Shown here piece after piece: positions 58,071-64,000 of a stretch of 64,000 nucleotides of DNA. The position numbers and the translations under genes were made by a program. The first letter of the stretch is position 1; each line of letters opens with the position of its first letter. The stretch is from Mixta intestinalis (GTDB lineage: Bacteria > Pseudomonadota > Gammaproteobacteria > Enterobacterales > Enterobacteriaceae): positions 992,001 to 1,056,000 of the forward strand of contig NZ_CP028271.1 in the NCBI RefSeq assembly GCF_009914055.1, in the 5' to 3' direction. The notes under the pieces are model-generated. The model ran no database searches. It was given only the letters and a program-made list of their open reading frames with translations, and had not been told where the DNA came from.

Positions 58071-59356
58071 ACGAAACTAAACGAACGTATGACCTCAATG
58101 GCTGGCTGGAAGTAAAAGACAACCCCATCTCAAAAGTTGGGGTTTTTGATTATCTGGGGGCTGAAATTAATGCTCCTGACCCCAGCCGTATCTATCGTGT
58201 CTATCGACCAGAGGAGGAGCTACGTAGCGAAGAAACGATTAACTCTTTCCGGCTGATGCCCTTCATTGATGAGCACGAAATGCTGGGTAAAGACGCCACC
58301 CCTGCTGAGAAAAAAGGGATACAGGGCGTCATTGGTGAAAATATCTGGTTCGATTACCCCTACTTACGGGGAAACATCAAAATTCTCTCCAACTCCGCAC
58401 TGAGCAATATCAGCAGCGGAAAAATAGATTTATCCCCCGGATATCGATGCCGCTATGACTTCACCCCTGGCAATTTCAACGGCCAGCCCTATGACGCTGT
58501 TCAGCGGCATATCAGAGCAAACCACCTTGCACTGGTGGACGAGGGGCGAACCGGCCCCGATGTCTCCGTGCAGGATCACGTTATAACCATAGATACCAAG
58601 GAACTCATTCGCATGAATCCAGATGATGACAAAAACAAGCCCACAACTGATGACGGTGGTTTTACCCCCGAACAGGTTGAGCAAATCAAACAGATTGTTG
58701 TGGCAGCGCTGGCGGCGGGTAAGCCAACTACGGACGATCCCGATCCTACTGCACCCGCAGACCCTGCTGACCCCGTTGATCCGGCAGCAGCAGCCGAAGG
58801 GGCAGCAGCGGCAGAAGAAGGTGCGGAGGCGGCGGTAGAAGCGGCTGAGGCGGCATCGGAGGCAGCAGAAACCGGGGAGCCTACCGCTATCGAAAATGCT
58901 GAAACGGCTATCGAGTCGGCAGAATCGGCTATCGAGGAGGCGAAAGAGCATCTCGACCAGGCGACTACTGACAGTCTCAGCCGTCGGCTTAAACGCCTGC
59001 GCAGAAGTATTGGCACGGTTGACACCATCGCCGCGCTGAAACGCAAGGTGGCAAAGCTGGAGAAAAATAAACCGACAATGGATACCGGTGCATTGCTGAA
59101 ACAAATCGGTGCCCGTGATGAACTGGCGCGTAAGTTAACGCCATTCGTTGGTGTGTTCGATCATGCGCCCATGACTGCGCAGCAGGTCGCAGAATATGGC
59201 GTTGAAAAGCTGAGTATCCAGTGTGGTAAAGGCACTGAGGCTATCGCGCTTGATGCGTGGATGCAGGGGCGAGTACCGGATTCCCAAAAGCCGTCTGTTG
59301 CGATGGATAAGGCCGTCAGCAACCAGTCAATTTTAGATAAATGGGGCGATAAATAA
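58067..59356 (+). CDS. DUF2213 prohead protease with Ala/Glu-rich scaffold tail
   Basis: 429 residues. Residues about 1-190 match DUF2213 (RTYDLNGWLEVKDNPISKVGVFDYLGAEI...LSPGYRCRYD...VQRHIRANHLALVDEGRTGPDV; the RANHLALV segment is the Ser/His protease core of U35-like proteases). Residues 190-300 are low-complexity Ala/Glu repeats, then coiled coil and a helical C-terminus, fitting a scaffold domain. It starts four bases before the previous stop. Confidence 0.85.
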   Translation: MNETKRTYDLNGWLEVKDNPISKVGVFDYLGAEINAPDPSRIYRVYRPEEELRSEETINSFRLMPFIDEHEMLGKDATPAEKKGIQGVIGENIWFDYPYLRGNIKILSNSALSNISSGKIDLSPGYRCRYDFTPGNFNGQPYDAVQRHIRANHLALVDEGRTGPDVSVQDHVITIDTKELIRMNPDDDKNKPTTDDGGFTPEQVEQIKQIVVAALAAGKPTTDDPDPTAPADPADPVDPAAAAEGAAAAEEGAEAAVEAAEAASEAAETGEPTAIENAETAIESAESAIEEAKEHLDQATTDSLSRRLKRLRRSIGTVDTIAALKRKVAKLEKNKPTMDTGALLKQIGARDELARKLTPFVGVFDHAPMTAQQVAEYGVEKLSIQCGKGTEAIALDAWMQGRVPDSQKPSVAMDKAVSNQSILDKWGDK

Positions 59357-59853
59357 TGGCAATCCCGAAATCTGTAGCAAACGGCATGATCTCCGGCGTA
59401 GTCGGTGAAGTCAGCCACTTTGGCCCACTTCGCGCCACCAGTGCCGTTCTGGACTCAGCCGACGAAAAAAAGAATCTGTTTGGTCTGGCCTATACCTACA
59501 AAGACGACAGTGTTGAGTCTGTGCAGCCAGGCGGTAATGGGGCGTTTGCGGGGATCATGATTAACCCGAAAGCGTATCGTATTGAGACCGAATATGCCCG
59601 CAACGGAACTCAGGGTGAGTTTCTCACAATGGGTGAATTAAACGTACAGCTTGAAGAGTCAGGCACGGTTAATGCGCCGGTCATTTTTAGCGAGACAGAC
59701 GGAAAACTATCGGTCAAAGAAAAACCAGCGACGGGTGACCGCGTGATCGGTTTTGTCTCACGCCATTTGCCTTCTGCTGAAACACCTAACTTGTGTGTAT
59801 TACGTCTGACCGAGATCCCTTACCCAACCCCTGCACCAACTGGAGATGCCTGA
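59356..59853 (+). CDS. Structural protein upstream of capsid, probable decoration/cement protein
   Basis: 165 residues beginning MAIPKSVANGMISGVVGEVSHFGPLRATSAVLDS and beta-rich throughout (EGFAGIMINPKAYRI-like core; NVQLEESGTVNAPVIFSE; RVIGFVSRHL). Proteins of this type sit between protease and major capsid genes in DUF2184 phages and often decorate the head. No motif proves the role. Coupled to its neighbours at both ends. Confidence 0.75.
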   Translation: MAIPKSVANGMISGVVGEVSHFGPLRATSAVLDSADEKKNLFGLAYTYKDDSVESVQPGGNGAFAGIMINPKAYRIETEYARNGTQGEFLTMGELNVQLEESGTVNAPVIFSETDGKLSVKEKPATGDRVIGFVSRHLPSAETPNLCVLRLTEIPYPTPAPTGDA

Positions 59854-59854
59854 T

Positions 59855-60922
59855 ATGGCCCTGAGCAAAGAAAAATTTTATATGTCGGGCCGTGAGATCC
59901 GCAGACGCGGGCCGCTAAATATTAAACCTGATCAGAAATGGACGTACAACGAGCTGGGGCAACTTGGCTTCGGTGGTCTGGCGGCGATGGACTCCGCGTT
60001 AACCGGCCCTGCGGTAAGCGGTGGTCTTATTCATCGTGAAATGCTGCAACATGTTTTACCGGGTCTTATCCGCACGGCGACCCGTGTTCGTGTTCTGGAT
60101 GAAATCACCGGGGTAATGAACGCGGGTGAGTGGCACGATGAAGAGATCATCCTGAACGTGGCAACGCCGGTAGGCAAACCAGAACTGTACGGTGACCACA
60201 CCAATATCCCGCTGGCTTCCTATGCGCAGGATCAGGAACGTCGCGGTATTGTACGTTTTGAGCAAGGTTTTCAGGTCGGTAAGCTGGAGGAGGCTCGCCA
60301 GTCGGCGGCGGGTTTTGAGGCGGCAGCAGAAAAACGCAACGCGGCTACTGAGTCACTGGAGCAGGGGCGGGAGCGAGTCGGCTATCAGGGTTTTAACAGC
60401 CCGACGACCCGTGTTTTTGGGCTGTTAAATGACCCAAACCTGCCATCCTATGAAACTGCGACAGCACCGTGGCTGGGCGCAACGTTTGCGCAGATCACTG
60501 GTGACATCACCGCGATGTTTTCACGTCTGGAAGCAAATTCAGGCGGAATTATTCGCGATGATACACCGATCACGTTGACGTTGCCGCTGGGGTTCCGTTC
60601 TGCGCTGAACATCTCTAATCCGGTCGCCAAAGGTGAAACCGTCAAAGAGTGGATCAACAACAACTATCCCAATATGCGCCAGGTCTTTTCACCTGAATTC
60701 AAAGGTGCGAATGGCGGGGCAAATATTGCCTATATGTTTGCCGATAGCGTGGATGATGGTTCTACCGCAACCAGTGCAACAATTTTGCAGGTTGTGCCGG
60801 TGAAATACCAGTTGCTGGGGTCTGAGAATCAGATCAAGGGCTATCTGGAAGATGCCACCAACGCCACTGCTGGTGTCATTGTCACCCGCCCCTGGGCGAT
60901 CACCCGCCTGACCGGTCTTTGA
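59855..60922 (+). CDS. Major capsid protein (DUF2184)
   Basis: 355 residues of the DUF2184 family: SGREIRRRGPLNIKPDQKWTYNELGQLGFGGLAAMDSAL near the N-terminus, then ATRVRVLDEITGVMNAGEWHDEEIILNVATPVGKPELYGDHTNIPLASY and a C-terminal IVTRPWAITRLTGL. The DUF2184 group adopts an HK97-like fold. ATG 59855 is chosen with GGAG 9 bases before it; the ATG at 59846 is too close to that site. Confidence 0.92.
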   Translation: MALSKEKFYMSGREIRRRGPLNIKPDQKWTYNELGQLGFGGLAAMDSALTGPAVSGGLIHREMLQHVLPGLIRTATRVRVLDEITGVMNAGEWHDEEIILNVATPVGKPELYGDHTNIPLASYAQDQERRGIVRFEQGFQVGKLEEARQSAAGFEAAAEKRNAATESLEQGRERVGYQGFNSPTTRVFGLLNDPNLPSYETATAPWLGATFAQITGDITAMFSRLEANSGGIIRDDTPITLTLPLGFRSALNISNPVAKGETVKEWINNNYPNMRQVFSPEFKGANGGANIAYMFADSVDDGSTATSATILQVVPVKYQLLGSENQIKGYLEDATNATAGVIVTRPWAITRLTGL

Positions 60923-60964
60923 TAACAGCCCTCAATTTGAGGGCTTAATCTTTAAGGATTCCCC

Positions 60965-61309
60965 ATGCCTATCTACGTTTATTCCACGCTCTCCAATGAT
61001 CAGAATTACGCACTGGAAGCGGGTGGAACGGTATTTATTGCCGGAAAAGCCAATATCATGACCAAGCAAATGTACACCCCGCGTGGTCGTGTTACCGATA
61101 TTACCGACGAGCAGTACGTCCTACTTAGAAAGAATCATGTTTTTCAGTTACATGAAAAAAACGGTTTTATCGCGGTTGAAGAAATAAAAGCCGATCCCGA
61201 AAAAGTGGCGACCAATATGGAAGCCAGCGACCTGTCAGCGCCAGATACGCCTGAATCTCTTGAAGCCGAAAATAAAGAGGTTCCGAAAAACAACAAAAAA
61301 GGTAAATGA
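60965..61309 (+). CDS. Hypothetical structural protein
   Basis: 114 residues: MPIYVYSTLSNDQNYALEAGGTVFIAGKANIMTKQMYTPRGRVTDITDEQYVLLRKNHVFQLHEKNGFI, then an acidic, lysine-ended tail likely disordered. It lies between capsid and head-tail connector genes, behind TAAGGATTCCCC. Similar small proteins occur at this place in related phages; role unknown. Confidence 0.7.
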   Translation: MPIYVYSTLSNDQNYALEAGGTVFIAGKANIMTKQMYTPRGRVTDITDEQYVLLRKNHVFQLHEKNGFIAVEEIKADPEKVATNMEASDLSAPDTPESLEAENKEVPKNNKKGK

Positions 61310-61746
61310 TTATGGATGCTGGCACCTTTCCCCTCGAAGCGTTTCGTGTTCTTTACCCGCAGTTTAACGATGTGCCTGCTGATGACCTTTTTATTATTGC
61401 AAAATCAGCAACCTGTTATTTCTCGGAATGTCAGGGGATCTGCACCAGTGAACTGTGGATGCTGGTGGTTGCACATATGTTAATGCTGCGCCAGATGGCG
61501 GCTAAAGGAGAATCTCCTTCAGGGGCGGTGACCAGCGCCACGATCGATAAAGTGAGCGTATCATTTGCTGCCCCGCCGACGAGTTCAAACTGGTCACACT
61601 GGTACAACCTGACGCCATTCGGCCAGCAATATCTGGCGCTGATTAAACGCTGTAGTGTACCGCGCTATATCGGTGGCATGGGAGAACGTGCCGCCTTTCG
61701 TAGCGTGGGTGGCCGGTTCCCGATGCGCGGGAGGCTAAGACGATGA
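61306..61746 (+). CDS. Head-tail adaptor (DUF4054)
   Basis: 146 residues. FPLEAFRVLYPQFNDVPADDLFIIAKSATCYFSECQG and the helical WMLVVAHMLMLRQMAAKGESP fit the DUF4054 adaptor fold; the C-terminal part (TPFGQQYLALIKRCSVPRYIGGMG) is also typical. It would form a ring under the portal. ATG 61306 overlaps the preceding stop; 61312 is a possible second start. Confidence 0.8.
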   Translation: MIMDAGTFPLEAFRVLYPQFNDVPADDLFIIAKSATCYFSECQGICTSELWMLVVAHMLMLRQMAAKGESPSGAVTSATIDKVSVSFAAPPTSSNWSHWYNLTPFGQQYLALIKRCSVPRYIGGMGERAAFRSVGGRFPMRGRLRR

Positions 61747-62201
61747 GTAATTTTGCCAGGCTGAAAGCGGTCTACGATGAACTGAACAAAAAGCAGTTGA
61801 AGATCGGATTTTTTGAGCACAGTAAATACCCTGACGGTACGCCGATTGCTTATGTCGCGGCCATTCAGGAACTTGGGTATCCGGCTGGCGGCATCCCGCC
61901 CCGGCCTTTCCTGCGCCCGGCAATGGCAGAGAATGCCGCTGGTTACAAAAATCTCATCTCGCAAGCCGTTAACGCTTCTGGTGCAGGCAGTATTGCGCTT
62001 AACGATGGGTTGAATCAGATCGGAGCCAAAGCTGCGGGGGATGTACAGAATGCCATCCGTACCCTGACAACGCCTCCGCTGGATACATCCACCATCCGGG
62101 GCAGAGCCAGAAGACACAGCAAAGGTAAAGCCTCAACAAAACCGCTGGTGGATACCGGACAGATGTTGCAGGCGGTCACTTATGCTGTGGAGGACAAATA
62201 A
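61743..62201 (+). CDS. Neck / tail-completion protein (HK97 gp10-like)
   Basis: 152 residues. KQLKIGFFEHSKYPDGTPIAYVAAIQELGYPAGGIPPRPFLRPAMAEN and the end KPLVDTGQMLQAVTYAVEDK are characteristic of gp10-like/minor tail neck proteins, in which PPRPFLRPA and LVDTGQML are conserved. Joins head to tail. Four-base overlap with the previous gene and one-base overlap with the next. Confidence 0.8.
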   Translation: MSNFARLKAVYDELNKKQLKIGFFEHSKYPDGTPIAYVAAIQELGYPAGGIPPRPFLRPAMAENAAGYKNLISQAVNASGAGSIALNDGLNQIGAKAAGDVQNAIRTLTTPPLDTSTIRGRARRHSKGKASTKPLVDTGQMLQAVTYAVEDK

Positions 62202-62569
62202 TGTTTGGCAATCTCTACAACGTGGCCGCACGGGTGATCCCACAGCAGACGGCCCTCTGGTATCGGTTTAACTCGCGTACTACAGACGACCTTGGCAAAT
62301 GGGTAGCGCAATACCATCCGCCCGAACCGGTCACGGGTAGCTGGCAGGCGGTGGATACGCAGGATGTACAGGAGATGGGGCTGGATACCAGCAAAGTTTA
62401 TCGACGGCTCTACACTTCGCACGATATTCACGCCATCCAGCGGGGGGATGCACCGGATTATCTGGTGTTCAACGGCAAGCGCTATGACGTTACCGGCGAT
62501 GCAGACTGGTACGCGCAGGACGGCTGGAAGTCTGTTCTTTGCATTGAGGCTGGAAGCTATGACGGATAA
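62201..62569 (+). CDS. Phage neck/collar protein, hypothetical
   Basis: 122 residues: MFGNLYNVAARVIPQQTALWYRFNSRTTDDLGKWVAQY, a beta-rich core with YLVFNGKRYDVTGDADWYAQDGWKSVLCIE. The pattern resembles head-closure or tail-completion proteins in DUF3383 myophages. No strong family assigned. Overlaps both neighbours. Confidence 0.7.
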   Translation: MFGNLYNVAARVIPQQTALWYRFNSRTTDDLGKWVAQYHPPEPVTGSWQAVDTQDVQEMGLDTSKVYRRLYTSHDIHAIQRGDAPDYLVFNGKRYDVTGDADWYAQDGWKSVLCIEAGSYDG

Positions 62570-63074
62570 CGAAGTTTATATCGCCATCCGACACCAGATG
62601 CTGGCGCAAATGAATAATGCAGGGCTTTCGATACCTGTTGTTGCCGGTTTCCAGTCAACAAAGCAGGGGAGGGAAGATAGCTTTGTGATGTTCTTTCCCA
62701 TCAACGAGGCAGGCCACGGATGGCAGACGCGAAACTATCATGTCGCTGGCACTGATGCGAATCACAAAGAAACTCAGTTGGTGGAAAAAACGTTGCAGGT
62801 TCAGGGGCTGGTATCAGATGCCAGTGAACTTACAGCGACAGACCTGACAGCCACGGTTCGAATGATAGTGAACTCACTACCTTTTGTTGATGCGCTAAAA
62901 AAACAGGGTATGGGGGTACAACGTGCTTCCGGTATTCGAACACCTTATTTTATCAATGACCAGGGGGATTATGAACAGAACCCCTCGTTTGATTTTAACG
63001 TCACATTCCACCGCGAAATATTCCCAAACACCACGGCAGTAAAAGCGCTTTATCCTGATATTCACCGCATTTAA
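62559..63074 (+). CDS. Phage neck terminator / gateway protein
   Basis: 171 residues from ATG 62559. TDNEVYIAIRHQMLAQMNNAGLSIPVVAGFQSTKQGREDSFVMFFPINEAGHGWQTRNY and NPSFDFNVTFHREIFPNTT resemble phage neck terminator proteins (LIC_12616 type) that cap the tail. Codons back to 62364 lie in the previous gene. Followed by the sheath gene 13 bp later. Confidence 0.75.
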   Translation: MTDNEVYIAIRHQMLAQMNNAGLSIPVVAGFQSTKQGREDSFVMFFPINEAGHGWQTRNYHVAGTDANHKETQLVEKTLQVQGLVSDASELTATDLTATVRMIVNSLPFVDALKKQGMGVQRASGIRTPYFINDQGDYEQNPSFDFNVTFHREIFPNTTAVKALYPDIHRI

Positions 63075-63087
63075 TTAAGGTTTAACC

Positions 63088-64000
63088 ATGCCAATCAAAC
63101 AAACACGCTATGTCAGCATTGCGAGTGCGGTCATTGGCGCGTCTGCTGTACCGATGCGCAAACTGACGGGCCGCATATTCTCTCAAAACGCAAAAATTCC
63201 ATCCGGTGATGTGCTGGAATTCGCCAGCGGCCAGATCGATGAGTTTTTGGGGGCGGACTCTCCCGAAGCGAATTTCGCCCGGCAATATTTCAGCTATACC
63301 AGCCCGGCTCCCGTCAACAAACCGAGAGAATTGCAGATCGCGCCTTATGTATCTGTTGGCCGGGCACCCACTCTTTCCGGTACAGAGGTTGCCAGTCTGG
63401 ACGAACTTAAGGCCATTGAGACAGGGGATATTGCGATAACTATTGGTGATATCACTAAAAATATCTCCGGCATTGATCTTTCCGGTGCAACCTCATATGC
63501 CGATGTTGCCTCCCTGGTGCAGCAAAAGCTAAACGCTGAATCTGAACCCGCTTTCGCTTCAGCCCAGGTGACTTTTGTTGCTATCAGCAGCAACTTTTAT
63601 CTGACGGGTGGCGTATCGGAACGGGGGAGTATCAGCGTTGAAAGCGGTGCTCTCTCAGACGCAATGGGTCTTTCCGGTGGGCAAAGTTCGCCAGGGGATA
63701 CCGCGCAAACCCCGCTTGAAGCGTTTATGGCGGCAGAAAAAATTTCTGATTCATTTGGCAGTGCGACTTTTATTGATCCGCTGACGCTCAATCAGGCTGT
63801 TGCTCTGGCTCAGTATGTGGCAGGTGAAAACGTTAAATATCAGCTACATCTGAATTTTTCCGCAGCGGATGCGGAAGATTTTAGCGCGGCGTTGATAGGC
63901 ACTGCGTCAACGGCGTTGAATCTGAAAACCGAGGATAATTATTATGCTCAGGCGTTACCAATGGCGGTTATGGCGGCAACGGACTATGACCGCACAAATG
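63088..64000 (+). CDS. Tail sheath protein (DUF3383), cut by window edge
   Basis: At least 304 residues, open at the right edge. MPIKQTRYVSIASAVIGASAVPMRKLTGRIFSQN and EFLGADSPEANFARQYFSY are the DUF3383 N-terminus; then RELQIAPYVSVGRAPTLSG and an Ig-like TFVAISSNFYLTGGV part. DUF3383 proteins form the contractile sheath, so the phage is a myovirus. A sheath follows the terminator protein gene in such phages. Confidence 0.88.
   Translation, partial: MPIKQTRYVSIASAVIGASAVPMRKLTGRIFSQNAKIPSGDVLEFASGQIDEFLGADSPEANFARQYFSYTSPAPVNKPRELQIAPYVSVGRAPTLSGTEVASLDELKAIETGDIAITIGDITKNISGIDLSGATSYADVASLVQQKLNAESEPAFASAQVTFVAISSNFYLTGGVSERGSISVESGALSDAMGLSGGQSSPGDTAQTPLEAFMAAEKISDSFGSATFIDPLTLNQAVALAQYVAGENVKYQLHLNFSAADAEDFSAALIGTASTALNLKTEDNYYAQALPMAVMAATDYDRTN

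Larger units (their letters stand above)
34342..64000. mobile_element. Prophage integrated at icd, right end beyond window
   Basis: Phage functions begin right after icd and run to the edge in lambdoid order: integrase, excisionase, recombination, repressor and Cro, replication, Q, lysis, packaging, capsid, neck, sheath. The late block has a DUF3383 sheath protein, so the particle should have a contractile tail. Morphogenetic genes seen are full length except the sheath gene cut by the edge; one ParB-like gene looks damaged. The attL must be near the icd 3' end; attR is outside. Confidence 0.95.

Noticed and set aside
58430..59104. Reverse frames rich in Cys or Ser/Ala opposite the DUF2213 gene
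   Set aside because: Produced by the Ala/Glu-repeat coding sequence read backwards.
1..64000. tRNA, rRNA, insertion sequences or integron features
   Set aside because: None seen: no cloverleaf-type genes, transposase motifs or terminal inverted repeats were recognised by eye; a tRNAscan run would be needed for certainty.

Overview
The window is enterobacterial. Its left half (about 1-34340) keeps the gene order of the E. coli hinT-to-icd region almost intact. GC-rich codon use, a pectin (rhamnogalacturonan) operon with a KdgR-type operator, and a Mig-14-like gene suggest a plant- or environment-associated member of the Enterobacterales, most likely Erwiniaceae (Pantoea/Erwinia/Mixta) or a close relative. 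That placement is inference. About 34342 to beyond the right edge is a prophage whose integrase gene lies directly beside icd.

Chromosomal part. A leftward rhiT-rhiN operon (rhamnogalacturonide uptake, GH105 hydrolase) is followed by hinT, ycfL, lpoB, thiK, nagZ, ycfP, ndh (with a perfect FNR box) and ycfJ rightward. Then come mfd leftward, lolC-lolD-lolE-nagK-cobB rightward, and the spermidine/putrescine genes potD, potC, potB and potA leftward. A Mig-14 homologue with its own terminator is wedged between potB and potC, splitting the usual potABCD operon. Next are pepT, roxA, phoQ-phoP (with a PhoP box and -10 placed for autoregulation), purB, hflD, mnmA, nudJ, rluE and icd. Several genes usual in E. 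coli between ycfJ and lolC (comR, bhsA, ldtC, ycfT) are absent.

Prophage part. The early region is lambda-like. On the left are int, xis, a Gp157-like gene, a large single-strand annealing type protein and several very small genes. The centre has a repressor gene flanked by two triplets of 17-bp operators (OL-like and OR-like, 23-25 bp period). To the right are ydaS(cro)-ydaT, an O-like initiator with about nine 7-bp iterons in and near it, a DnaC-like helicase loader, two DNA methyltransferases, YbcO and a Q-type antiterminator. A late promoter followed by tandem terminators comes next. The late genes (holins, M15 endolysin, Rz/Rz1, terminase, DUF1073 portal, DUF2213 protease, DUF2184 capsid, neck proteins, DUF3383 sheath) are those of a contractile-tailed phage, so the element is a lambdoid-control/myovirus-structure mosaic. 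The sheath gene runs off the right edge, and the right attachment site is not in the window.

Less explained cargo includes a coupled two-gene module at 46018-47869 (unknown protein plus HTH-ImmA/IrrE metallopeptidase), an isolated reverse-strand gene at 52560-52919, and a ParB-domain gene that appears broken or recombined just before the terminase. A nearly identical 16-base translation start block, CGAGGTATGACCAATG, is reused in front of at least seven prophage reading frames on both strands.
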